A DNA stretch of 64,000 nucleotides from Neocallimastix lanati (nom. inval.) (taxonomy: Eukaryota > Neocallimastigomycota > Neocallimastigomycetes > Neocallimastigales > Neocallimastigaceae): the NCBI GenBank assembly GCA_016946835.1, contig JACVTC010000252.1:1-64000 (forward strand). The letters run 5' to 3'. Made by a program: the position numbers and the translations under genes. Below, in pieces: positions 13,109-26,062 of the stretch (positions within the stretch are counted from its first letter, which is position 1; each line of letters opens with the position of its first letter). A model generated the notes under the pieces. The model did not search any database and had not been told where the DNA came from. It was given only the letters and a program-made list of their open reading frames with translations.

Positions 13109-13345
13109 TTATTTTTTATTAAAGAATATTACAGATCGATCATTGTTTTAGAAATGAAAATTTTTTACATTTTTATTGTATTCAATTGATGATATAATTT
13201 AATATAAAACAATATTATTGTTAATAATTTCACTAAATATAAATGATTTTTTTGCTTTCTAACATATATAATTAAATAAAACATTTTATTTTTAAAAATA
13301 AATTGTCTTTAATAATCTTTAATAAAAATAATAATAAATATTTAT
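13109..13345. other. Unique spacer between the two opposite satellite arms
   Basis: About 237 bp of ordinary AT-rich sequence containing ATTACAGATCGATCATTG. It lacks TTTTA repeats and marks the point where the satellite changes direction. No gene was seen. Confidence 0.6.
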
Positions 13346-16300
13346 TTTGTTTTATTTTATATACTTGTACTTTTATATTATTACATTCAATATTTATTTT
13401 ATTTTATTTTATTTTATTTTATTTTATTTTATTTTATTTTATTTTATTTTATTTTATTTTATTTTATTTTATTTTATTTTATTTTATTTTATTTTATTTT
13501 ATTTTATATACTTGTACTTTTATATTATTACATTCAATATTTATTTTATTTTATTTTATTTTATTTTATTTTATTTTATTTTATTTTATATACTTGTACT
13601 TTTATATTATTACATTCAATATTTATTTTATTTTATTTTATTTTATTTTATATACTTGTACTTTTATATTATTACATTCAATATTTATTTTATTTTATTT
13701 TATTTTATTTTATATACTTGTACTTTTATATTATTATATTCAATATTTATTTTATTTTATTTTATTTTATTTTATATACTTGTACTTTTATATTATTACA
13801 TTCAATATTTATTTTATTTTATTTTATTTTATTTTATTTTATTTTATTCAATCTGTAATTTATATTTATATTTCTACTATTTATTTTATTTTATTTTATT
13901 TTATTTTATTTTATTTTATTCAATCTGTACTTTATATTTATATTTCTACTATTTATTTTATTTTATTTTATTTTATTTTATTTTATTCAATCTGTAATTT
14001 ATATTTATATTCCTACCATTTATTATATTTTATTTTATTTTATTTTATTTTATTTTATTAAATTTGTACTTTATATTCATATTTTTACTATTTATTTTAT
14101 TTTATTTTATTTTATTTTATTAAATTTGTACTTTATATTCATATTTCTACTATTTATTTTATTTTATTTTATTTTATTCAATCTGTACTTTATATTTATA
14201 TTTCTACTATTTATTTTATTTTATTTTATTTTATTTTATTTTATTTTATTTTATTTTATATACTTGTACTTTTATATTATTACATTCAATATTTATTTTA
14301 TTTTATTTTATTTTATTTTATATACTTGTACTTTTATATTATTACATTCAATATTTATTTTATTTTATTTTATTTTATTTTATTTTATTTTATTTTATAT
14401 ACTTGTACTTTTATATTATTACATTCAATATTTATTTTATTTTATTTTATTTTATTTTATTTTATTTTATTTTATTTTATATACTTGTACTTTTATATTA
14501 TTACATTCAATATTTATTTTATTTTATTTTATTTTATTTTATATACTTGTACTTTTATATTATTACATTCAATATTTATTTTATTTTATTTTATTTTATT
14601 TTATATACTTGTACTTTTATATTATTATATTCAATATTTATTTTATTTTATTTTATTTTATTTTATATACTTGTACTTTTATATTATTACATTCAATATT
14701 TATTTTATTTTATTTTATTTTATTTTATTTTATTTTATTCAATCTGTAATTTATATTTATATTTCTACTATTTATTTTATTTTATTTTATTTTATTTTAT
14801 TTTATTTTATTCAATCTGTAATTTATATTTATATTTCTACTATTTATTTTATTTTATTTTATTTTATTTTATTTTATTTTATTTTATTTTATTTTATTCA
14901 ATCTGTAATTTATATTTATATTCCTACCATTTATTATATTTTATTTTATTTTATTTTATTTTATTTTATTAAATTTGTACTTTATATTCATATTTTTACT
15001 ATTTATTTTATTTTATTTTATTTTATTTTATTAAATTTGTACTTTATATTCATATTTCTACTATTTATTTTATTTTATTTTATTTTATTCAATCTGTACT
15101 TTATATTTATATTTCTACTATTTATTTTATTTTATTTTATTTTATTTTATTTTATTTTATTTTATATACTTGTACTTTTATATTATTACATTCAATATTT
15201 ATTTTATTTTATTTTATTTTATTTTATATACTTGTACTTTTATATTATTACATTCAATATTTATTTTATTTTATTTTATTTTATTTTATTTTATTTTATT
15301 TTATATACTTGTACTTTTATATTATTACATTCAATATTTATTTTATTTTATTTTATTTTATTTTATTTTATTTTATTTTATTTTATATACTTGTACTTTT
15401 ATATTATTACATTCAATATTTATTTTATTTTATTTTATTTTATTTTATATACTTGTACTTTTATATTATTACATTCAATATTTATTTTATTTTATTTTAT
15501 TTTATTTTATATACTTGTACTTTTATATTATTACATTCAATATTTATTTTATTTTATTTTATTTTATTTTATTTTATTTTATTCAATCTGTAATTTATAT
15601 TTATATTTCTACTATTTATTTTATTTTATTTTATTTTATTTTATTTTATTTTATTCAATCTGTAATTTATATTTATATTTCTACTATTTATTTTATTTTA
15701 TTTTATTTTATTTTATTTTATTTTATTTTATTTTATTTTATTTTATTCAATCTGTACTTTATATTTATATTTCTACTATTTATTTTATTTTATTTTATTT
15801 TATTTTATTTTATTCAATCTGTAATTTATATTTATATTCCTACCATTTATTATATTTTATTTTATTTTATTTTATTTTATTTTATTAAATTTGTACTTTA
15901 TATTCATATTTTTACTATTTATTTTATTTTATTTTATTTTATTTTATTAAATTTGTACTTTATATTCATATTTTTACTATTTATTTTATTTTATTTTATT
16001 TTATTTTATTAAATTTGTACTTTATATTCATATTTCTACTATTTATTTTATTTTATTTTATTTTATTCAATCTGTACTTTATATTTATATTTCTACTATT
16101 TATTTTATTTTATTTTATTTTATTTTATTTTATTTTATTTTATATACTTGTACTTTTATATTATTACATTCAATATTTATTTTATTTTATTTTATTTTAT
16201 TTTATATACTTGTACTTTTATATTATTACATTCAATATTTATTTTATTTTATTTTATTTTATTTTATTTTATTTTATTTTATATACTTGTACTTTTATAT

Positions 16301-19300
16301 TATTACATTCAATATTTATTTTATTTTATTTTATTTTATTTTATTTTATTTTATTTTATTTTATATACTTGTACTTTTATATTATTACATTCAATATTTA
16401 TTTTATTTTATTTTATTTTATTTTATTTTATTTTATTTTATATACTTGTACTTTTATATTATTACATTCAATATTTATTTTATTTTATTTTATTTTATTT
16501 TATTTTATTTTATTTTATTTTATTTTATATACTTGTACTTTTATATTATTACATTCAATATTTATTTTATTTTATTTTATTTTATTTTATATACTTGTAC
16601 TTTTATATTATTACATTCAATATTTATTTTATTTTATTTTATTTTATTTTATATACTTGTACTTTTATATTATTACATTCAATATTTATTTTATTTTATT
16701 TTATTTTATTTTATTTTATTTTATTCAATCTGTAATTTATATTTATATTTCTACTATTTATTTTATTTTATTTTATTTTATTTTATTTTATTTTATTCAA
16801 TCTGTAATTTATATTTATATTTCTACTATTTATTTTATTTTATTTTATTTTATTTTATTTTATTTTATTTTATTTTATTTTATTTTATTTTATTTTATTC
16901 AATCTGTACTTTATATTTATATTTCTACTATTTATTTTATTTTATTTTATTTTATTTTATTTTATTCAATCTGTAATTTATATTTATATTCCTACCATTT
17001 ATTATATTTTATTTTATTTTATTTTATTTTATTTTATTAAATTTGTACTTTATATTCATATTTTTACTATTTATTTTATTTTATTTTATTTTATTTTATT
17101 AAATTTGTACTTTATATTCATATTTCTACTATTTATTTTATTTTATTTTATTTTATTCAATCTGTACTTTATATTTATATTTCTACTATTTATTTTATTT
17201 TATTTTATTTTATTTTATTTTATTTTATTTTATATACTTGTACTTTTATATTATTACATTCAATATTTATTTTATTTTATTTTATTTTATTTTATATACT
17301 TGTACTTTTATATTATTACATTCAATATTTATTTTATTTTATTTTATTTTATTTTATTTTATTTTATTTTATTTTATATACTTGTACTTTTATATTATTA
17401 CATTCAATATTTATTTTATTTTATTTTATTTTATTTTATTTTATTTTATTTTATTTTATATACTTGTACTTTTATATTATTACATTCAATATTTATTTTA
17501 TTTTATTTTATTTTATTTTATATACTTGTACTTTTATATTATTACATTCAATATTTATTTTATTTTATTTTATTTTATTTTATATACTTGTACTTTTATA
17601 TTATTACATTCAATATTTATTTTATTTTATTTTATTTTATTTTATTTTATTTTATTCAATCTGTAATTTATATTTATATTTCTACTATTTATTTTATTTT
17701 ATTTTATTTTATTTTATTTTATTTTATTCAATCTGTAATTTATATTTATATTTCTACTATTTATTTTATTTTATTTTATTTTATTTTATTAAATTTGTAC
17801 TTTATATTCATATTTCTACTATTTATTTTATTTTATTTTATTTTATTCAATCTGTACTTTATATTTATATTTCTACTATTTATTTTATTTTATTTTATTT
17901 TATTTTATTTTATTTTATTCAATCTGTAATTTATATTTATATTCCTACCATTTATTATATTTTATTTTATTTTATTTTATTTTATTTTATTAAATTTGTA
18001 CTTTATATTCATATTTTTACTATTTATTTTATTTTATTTTATTTTATTTTATTAAATTTGTACTTTATATTCATATTTCTACTATTTATTTTATTTTATT
18101 TTATTTTATTCAATCTGTACTTTATATTTATATTTCTACTATTTATTTTATTTTATTTTATTTTATTTTATTTTATTTTATTTTATATACTTGTACTTTT
18201 ATATTATTACATTCAATATTTATTTTATTTTATTTTATTTTATTTTATATACTTGTACTTTTATATTATTACATTCAATATTTATTTTATTTTATTTTAT
18301 TTTATTTTATTTTATTTTATTTTATTTTATATACTTGTACTTTTATATTATTACATTCAATATTTATTTTATTTTATTTTATTTTATTTTATTTTATTTT
18401 ATTTTATTTTATATACTTGTACTTTTATATTATTACATTCAATATTTATTTTATTTTATTTTATTTTATTTTATATACTTGTACTTTTATATTATTACAT
18501 TCAATATTTATTTTATTTTATTTTATTTTATTTTATATACTTGTACTTTTATATTATTACATTCAATATTTATTTTATTTTATTTTATTTTATTTTATAT
18601 ACTTGTACTTTTATATTATTACATTCAATATTTATTTTATTTTATTTTATTTTATTTTATTTTATTTTATTCAATCTGTAATTTATATTTATATTTCTAC
18701 TATTTATTTTATTTTATTTTATTTTATTTTATTTTATTTTATTCAATCTGTAATTTATATTTATATTTCTACTATTTATTTTATTTTATTTTATTTTATT
18801 TTATTTTATTTTATTTTATTTTATTTTATTTTATTCAATCTGTACTTTATATTTATATTCCTACTATTTATTATATTTTATTTTATTTTATTTTATTTTA
18901 TTTTATTAAATTTGTACTTTATATTCATATTTTTACTATTTATTTTATTTTATTTTATTTTATTTTATTAAATTTGTACTTTATATTCATATTTCTACTA
19001 TTTATTTTATTTTATTTTATTTTATTCAATCTGTACTTTATATTTATATTTCTACTATTTATTTTATTTTATTTTATTTTATTTTATTTTATTTTATTCA
19101 ATCTGTACTTTATATTTATATTTCTACTATTTATTTTATTTTATTTTATTTTATTTTATTTTATTCAATCTGTAATTTATATTTATATTCCTACCATTTA
19201 TTATATTTTATTTTATTTTATTTTATTTTATTTTATTAAATTTGTACTTTATATTCATATTTTTACTATTTATTTTATTTTATTTTATTTTATTTTATTA

Positions 19301-20810
19301 AATTTGTACTTTATATTCATATTTCTACTATTTATTTTATTTTATTTTATTTTATTCAATCTGTACTTTATATTTATATTTCTACTATTTATTTTATTTT
19401 ATTTTATTTTATTTTATTTTATTTTATTTTATTCAATCTGTACTTTATATTTATATTTCTACTATTTATCTTATTTTATTTTATTTTATTTTATTTTATT
19501 CAATCTGTAATTTATATTTATATTCCTACCATTTATTATATTTTATTTTATTTTATTTTATTTTATTTTATTAAATTTGTACTTTATATTCATATTTTTA
19601 CTATTTATTTTATTTTATTTTATTTTATTTTATTAAATTTGTACTTTATATTCATATTTCTACTATTTATTTTATTTTATTTTATTTTATTCAATCTGTA
19701 CTTTATATTTATATTTCTACTATTTATTTTATTTTATTTTATTTTATTTTATTTTATTTTATTTTATATACTTGTACTTTTATATTATTACATTCAATAT
19801 TTATTTTATTTTATTTTATTTTATTTTATTTTATTTTATTTTATATACTTGTACTTTTATATTATTACATTCAATATTTATTTTATTTTATTTTATTTTA
19901 TTTTATATACTTGTACTTTTATATTATTACATTCAATATTTATTTTATTTTATTTTATTTTATTTTATTTTATTTTATTCAATCTGTACTTTATATTTAT
20001 ATTTCTACTATTTATTTTATTTTATTTTATTTTATTTTATTTTATTTTATTTTATATACTTGTACTTTTATATTATTACATTCAATATTTATTTTATTTT
20101 ATTTTATTTTATTTTATATACTTGTACTTTTATATTATTACATTCAATATTTATTTTATTTTATTTTATTTTATTTTATTTTATTTTATTTTATTCAATC
20201 TGTAATTTATATTTATATTTCTACTATTTATTTTATTTTATTTTATTTTATTTTATTTTATTTTATTTTATTTTATTTTATTTTATTCAATCTGTACTTT
20301 ATATTTATATTTCTACTATTTATTTTATTTTATTTTATTTTATTTTATTCAATCTGTAATTTATATTTATATTCCTACCATTTATTATATTTTATTTTAT
20401 TTTATTTTATTTTATTTTATTTTATTAAATTTGTACTTTATATTCATATTTTTACTATTTATTTTATTTTATTTTATTTTATTTTATTTTATTTTATATA
20501 CTTGTACTTTTATATTATTACATTCAATATTTATTTTATTTTATTTTATTTTATTCAATCTGTACTTTATATTTATATTTCTACTATTTATTTTATTTTA
20601 TTTTATTTTATTTTATTTTATTTTATTTTATTTTATTTTATTTTATTTTATTTTATTTTATTCAATCTGTAATTTATATTTATATTTCTACTATTTATTT
20701 TATTTTATTTTATTTTATTTTATTTTATTTTATTTTATTTTATTCAATCTGTACTTTATATTTATATTTCTACTATTTATTATATTTTTATTTTATTTTA
20801 TTTTATTTTT
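13346..20810 (+). repeat. Giant compound satellite with higher-order repeats
   Basis: About 7.4 kb made of TTTTA pentamer runs (4 to about 22 units; the longest at about 13394-13506) separated by about 75 spacers of roughly 35 bp. Spacer classes: A (TATACTTGTACTTTTATATT...), N (CAATCTGTAATTTATATTTA, ending in TTCTACTATT), S (CAATCTGTACTTTATATTTA), D (as N but ending CCTACCATTTATTATA), K (AAATTTGTACTTTATATTCA, ending TTTTTACTATT) and L (as K but TTTCTACTATT). They recur in a fixed order, A6-8, N, N, (S), D, K, L, S, giving higher-order units that begin near 13362, 14260, 15165, 16142, 17232 and 18186 (905-1090 bp each). From 18837 to 19700 an S-D-K-L submodule of about 332 bp repeats; after that the order breaks down. 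Long plus-strand open frames here arise only because TTTTA repeats contain no stop on that strand. Confidence 0.95.
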
Positions 20811-21043
20811 TAATTTTTATTTTATATTTTTATTTTTTTTTTTTTTTTTATTTTTTTTTATTTTTTTACTTTTTATTATCAAATATATACATATTAAATT
20901 ATGAAATTATTATAAAATAAAATATTTATTTAATTATTATTTATTTATTTATTTTTTTTTAAAAAAAATTACAGTTATAAATAAATATGAAAATATTTTA
21001 TTTTATTTTTTTTGTATTTTATTTTTTAATCTTTTTTTATTTT

Positions 21044-21079
<36 letters not shown>

Positions 21080-21172
21080 TTTATTTTTTATTATCAAATA
21101 TATATTAAATTATGAAATTATTATATAATAAAATATTTATTTAATTATTATAATTATATTAATAATAATAAT
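20811..21172. repeat. T-rich edge with a duplicated block of about 60 bp
   Basis: After the satellite ends, the block TTATCAAATATATACATATT...AAATTATGAAATTATTATAA...AATATTTATTTAATTATT at about 20875-20940 is repeated at about 21090-21152 with small differences. Each copy is preceded by long T-tracts. The offset is about 215 bp. This looks like a two-copy tandem duplication at the satellite border. Confidence 0.7.
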
Positions 21173-21392
21173 AATTCTAGTTTTAATTCATTTAATAATT
21201 CATTTAATACTAATAATTATAATTCTAGTTTTAATTCATTTAATAATTCATTTAATACTAATAATAATAATATTAACAACAACAACAATAATGATATTAA
21301 TAATAACACTACTACTGCTACTACTATTAAGAAAAGATACATTATTAAAATATTTAAAACTACCTTTAATAAGAAATTCATTTTCAAATAGA
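21173..21392 (+). CDS. Asn/Ser/Phe-rich coding fragment, likely LINE N-terminal part
   Basis: An open stretch reads NSSFNSFNNSFNTNNY twice (a 48-bp unit at 21173-21220 and 21221-21268, in frame, 16 residues each), followed by poly-Asn, a short Thr run (TTTATT) and a basic segment (IKKRYIIKIFKTTFNKK), then a stop near 21390. In-frame duplication and Asn-rich low complexity are common in AT-rich genomes. It sits directly upstream of the LINE reverse-transcriptase fragments in the same direction, so it may be that element's N-terminal region. No start codon can be assigned. Confidence 0.35.
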
Positions 21393-21419
21393 ATATATTT
21401 TCAAATACTATCTTTCAAA

Positions 21420-21595
21420 ATTCGAAAAAACAATCATCAATAAAATTTCAACAATCTTCAGTGGAGGTAAAAACAAAATGTTACAAAATTCTTTCGATAA
21501 ATTAATAAGGGGGATTTATACAAGATACGAAGTTCTGATTTATTGGGTTCTTTATCAGCAAATAAAAATGTGTATCAATCTCCCGATATAGATAA

Positions 21596-21627
<32 letters not shown>

Positions 21628-22860
21628 GAAATTGGAAAATCTATATCGGATAATGAAAAATCAAAAGTCAACAAGTACAAACAATGAATTAGAAACAATA
21701 TTCTAATTCAATTTCAGAAAAAAAAATCTAATAGAAAAAAAATACGGTACTGAAACTTTTTAAGGAACATTTAAAGAACTCAAATGAAAATCCTCAATTT
21801 ATTGAATCAGAATCACCAAATTTAACACCTCTTGAAGATATTTTTAATTATTATAAAAAAAAATATATAAATATAAAAAATGAGAAATTCAATCCTAAGG
21901 ACATAAGAAAAAATTATTTTGAGATGCTATGATAAGGAATTTTATGAATATTTGAATGAGGATCAAATTAAGTTTAAAATTAGTAAGTTAACCTCAAATA
22001 AAGTATGTGGAAAAGACGGGATTCATCCAGTAATGTTGAAAACTCTTTTAGGAACAGATTTTCCAAAACTTTTACTTCACCTTTATCAGAATGTGTATAA
22101 AGTTTGGAATGACGCCTAAAGGATGGAATGAATCCGTTACATTTTCTATTCCAAAAAAAAGAAGAAGTCCTCCTATATTAAAGATTTTAGACCAATATCA
22201 ATAACAACTACATTTCGTAAAGTATTTGAAGGTCTATTATTAGATTATATGAATCAGAAATTGAAAAAAAGAACTTAAATTGTGTGGAAATCAAGCAGGA
22301 TTTCGTTCAGGGTATTCCACAGTAACACATGCCATAGCCTCAAATGAAACAGCTCAGAGTTATAATCCAAAACAATATCATGTTTTTTTTTTTTTTTTTT
22401 TTTTTTTGGATTTAAAGAAAGCCTATGATACCGTTCCAATAAAAATGTTGATAAAAAAAAAAAAATAGAAAAAAGAAATCTTCCCAAAGGTATTCTCTCA
22501 TTGATTGCTTCTTTATTTTCTGAATGTACTACTAGAATTATTGTAAATCAGGAAATAACTAATGAAATAGAAATTACAAAGAGACTTATTACAAGGTGCT
22601 ATTTTATCACCCCTACTTTTTTAATATTTTCATTGATGATTTAGCATCAGAATTGACGGAAAAGTATTCAAATGATCCTTTACCTCATTGTCTTTTCTAT
22701 GCTGATGATATTAAATTAAATCATGAAAATTAAAAAGATATGCAAAAATGTTAGATATCTGTTTTAAATGGGCTGAAGAAAATGGAATGGAATTTAATAT
22801 TGAAAAGTCAGCTTTCCTTAGTGATCATCCACCACCAAATTATAACATATTAGACAGTAT
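21420..22860 (+). mobile_element. Broken LINE (non-LTR retrotransposon), reverse transcriptase region
   Basis: LINE-type reverse transcriptase motifs appear in order in three frames: KVCGKDGIHPVMLKTLL at about 21995-22050; PKKR...KDFRPISITTTFRKVFEGLL at about 22150-22240; QAGFRSGYSTVTHA then LDLKKAYDTVPIKML at about 22290-22450 (first catalytic Asp in DLKKAYD); LQGAILSPLLFNIFIDDLA at about 22590-22640; and LFYADDIKL (catalytic YADD) at about 22690-22720. A C-terminal piece DICFKWAEENGMEFNIEKSA ends near 22810. Frame breaks occur near 21900, 22118, 22280, 22455, 22590 and 22730, with a stop after the HEN following YADDIKLN, so it is inactive. No endonuclease domain or poly-A tail was recognised. 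Long T-tracts interrupt it at 21599-21627 and 22383-22407. Confidence 0.85.
22383..22407 (+). repeat. T25 tract inside the reverse-transcriptase motif A
   Basis: A run of 25 T lies exactly where the conserved Phe before Leu-Asp-Leu-Lys-Lys-Ala-Tyr-Asp should be, so it reads as a poly-Phe insertion that keeps the local frame open. It looks like slippage growth from the codon TTT next to TTG. Confidence 0.85.
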
Positions 22861-22929
22861 ATTAAATAATAAAGATTATTATAAATTTAAAATCATCACA
22901 GACTTTCTTTATAAATTTTGGAATGAACT

Positions 22930-22950
22930 TACTACTACTACTACTACTAC

Positions 22951-23005
<55 letters not shown>

Positions 23006-23006
23006 T
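22930..23006. repeat. Trinucleotide microsatellite (ACT)n(AAT)n
   Basis: About seven ACT units are followed directly by about eighteen AAT units. It abuts the end of the LINE fragment, after the sequence coding KIITDFLYKFWNEL, which may be a crumb of another gene. In one frame it reads poly-Thr then poly-Asn. Confidence 0.9.
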
Positions 23007-25832
23007 AAAACAGTATGTTTTAAAAAAAAAAAGACCTTATCCAAAGGGCACTTTTTATTACTTTAATAAAATAAATATTAAATGAATAAAGACAAGGACA
23101 ATAAAGACAAGGATGAAAAAAACCACAATAACAATAATAAAAATTATAATAACACTAATTATAATTTTATTTAAAAATAATAAAATATACACATAAACAA
23201 AACGAAAAAACTTTTATGATTATATAATTAAAAGGTAAATATAAATTAAATTTTTTTAATTATTTTTAAAAAATTTTTTTATGTTACACCAATATTTAAT
23301 TATTTTTTTTTTAAATTTTTTTATTTTTTAAATTAAATTATTTATGATTTTAATTATAATTAATAATAAATTAAAAAATTTTTTATTATTTATTTATTAA
23401 AATTATAAATTCAAAAGGTCCTTTTATAATTATTCTTTTATTTTAAATGTGTCCTTTATTTTTATTTTTTATTTTTTATTTTTTATTTTTTTTAATTTTA
23501 TTTAATAAAATAAATTATTATTTTTTTTAAAATTTTTTTAAAAATTTAAAATAAATTTTTTATATATTTAAATATATTTATTTTTATAAATATTTTATTA
23601 AAAAATATATAATAAAATTTATTTTTATTTATTTATTTATTTATTTAAAGCCTTTACTTTTTTTTTTTTTTTTTCAAAAAAAGGCCTTTTAAATTTTTTA
23701 TTATTATTACTTATTATTACTATTATTAATAATTACTAATTATATTTTTTTTATTTAATAATTAATATTTATTTATTTATCTATTTATTAATTATTTTAT
23801 TAATTATTATATATATTTTGCGGTACAAAAAATTTTTTATTTTTTGTACTACATTTTTTTTTTTGATAACTCTAAATAATTATATTTTTTTTTATATTTT
23901 TATTTATTGTTATTAAAAAAAAATTTTTTTTATTGACTTTTTTTTTTATTTACACTTATTTAACATTATTTGTTTTTATTCTTTTAAAATAGTTTTAATA
24001 ATAATTTTAAAAGTGCACTTTTTAATTCATTTAATTTTTATTATTTTATTTTTTATTTTTTCTCTTATATAAAATAATTTAATAATTTTTTAATAAATAA
24101 TTTTTATAATAATTTTTATTATTATTTTATTAGTAAGTATTAAAGAATTAAATTATTTTATATATAGTTTTTATTTAGTATAAAATATTTTTTTTATTTA
24201 TTTACATATTAGATTTTTATTAATTATATAGTTTTATAATTTTTCCTTTCTTTATTTACCCTTTTAACTTTTACAATAGTTTAAATATAATTTTATAGTT
24301 TTTATTATATTTCTTCTTTTATATTTAATTTATTTATAGTTAAAAAATTTATATTAAAAATTTTTCTTGTGTTTCCTTTATATATAAATTATTAAAAGAT
24401 TTATTTTTTTTAAATCTTTATATTTTTATTACTTTATATTTTTATTTTATTTATTTTACTAATTATCTTTTTATTTTATAAATTATATTTATATAAATAT
24501 CTTTTTATTATTATTTCTTCATAATAATTTAAATACTTATATAATACCTTTTGTTTTTTTTATTATAATAATTATATTTTTATTATCTTTATTATTCTTT
24601 CAACATTACCTTTTATAATTATTTTATTACCTTTTGAGTAATAAATAACTACTTTATTTATATTTTTTTAAATATTAACTTTTTATTATTATATTTATTC
24701 TCTCTATATAATAATTATTTTCTTTTATAATTTTATATAATTATATTTTCTTATAATTATAATTATATAATTTTATATAATTTTTTTATATATATCATTA
24801 TTTCTTTTAATAATTTTATATACTTTATTTTTCTTATATAATTATTTTCTTTAAAATAATTATATACTTTTATTATTTTCTTATATAATTATATATCTTT
24901 TATATTATATATATATTTTTATTTTCTTATATAATTATTTAAAGTTTTTTTTTTTTTTTATAATTATTTATTTATAATAATAATATATTTTTATTTTCTT
25001 GTATAATTATATTCTTTAAGTATTTTCTTATAATAATTATACATCTTATTATTTCTTATATAATTATTTTCTTATAATAATTATATATTATTTCTTATAA
25101 TTATTTTTAAGTTTATATTTTCAAAAAATTTTTTATTAGATAGAGTATTCTTATATAGTTTCCTTATTTAGCAAACGGTCATTTTTAAGTATGTCCGTTA
25201 AACTTTTTAATCAAAGCTTTAATAACTTTAATTTACTTCTTGATCAAAACTTTAAATATTTTAATTGATTTATTGATCAAAACTTTAATTAAATCTTAAT
25301 TACATTTTATTTCTACATTAATCTTTATTGTAATAATACATGTAATACTTTGTAAATCTTGAATAAATGTAATTTATATATGTTGACTATTTGACTAATT
25401 TTAAAAAAATACTAACAAAAATTTATAAAAATTGTAATTTATTATAATTATGTCCTATGTCCATTTATAAAAAAAAAAAAAAAATAATTATAGTTATTTT
25501 TATTTATTATTAATTATTAAAAAATAGACTTTCAACTTTTCCAAAGTACAAAAAGTTTCATTTTTACTTAGTTGTGATTATTATAATTTTTATTTAATAA
25601 TAATAAAAAATTTAAAAAATAGTTTTAAATTATCCGATATTTATTGTTTATATATATATATATATATTTATTTATAAAAAAAAAAAAAAAAAAAAAAAAG
25701 AAAAGCCAAAACGTTTTGTTCTTCCAAAAAATAAAATAATTTGAACCTATACAAAAGAACGCTCAAAGTTGATTATTTAATAAGACAGACTAAATAAGGC
25801 CAATAAAAACCTAGAGATAATCATTTCTTTAA

Positions 25833-25864
<32 letters not shown>

Positions 25865-26024
25865 TATGGATTGAACATTGCGTGAATGAGTGATATATTC
25901 TGTTATTCTAATTATTTTTTTTTTTTTTTTTTTTTTTTTTTGGATTTAAATCGGTAATAATAGATAGAGAGAACAATTTCATAAAAAAATTTTTTTGGAG
26001 AGACTTTGATCGATATTAGAAAAT

Positions 26025-26062
<38 letters not shown>

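Noticed and set aside
13346-20810. CRISPR-like look of regular spacers between repeats
   Set aside because: The 'repeats' are variable-length pentamer runs and the spacers are recurring classes, not unique. The context is eukaryotic and there are no cas genes.
13303-20904. Many overlapping plus-strand open frames of 90-520 codons rich in FILFY
   Set aside because: They follow the TTTTA repeat in all three frames at once, start at repeat-internal codons and have no independent coding sign. They are composition artefacts.
22275-22487. Minus-strand 70-codon frame
   Set aside because: Antisense shadow of the LINE reverse transcriptase, with poly-Lys from the T-tract.
21420-22860. Retroelement of LTR type
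   Set aside because: Motifs (GKDGIHP, DFRPIS, QAGFRSGYST, LKKAYD, YADD) are of the LINE class; no protease, RNase H or integrase is nearby.
22862-23044. Minus-strand poly-Ile/Ser frame
   Set aside because: Reading of the (ACT)n(AAT)n microsatellite.
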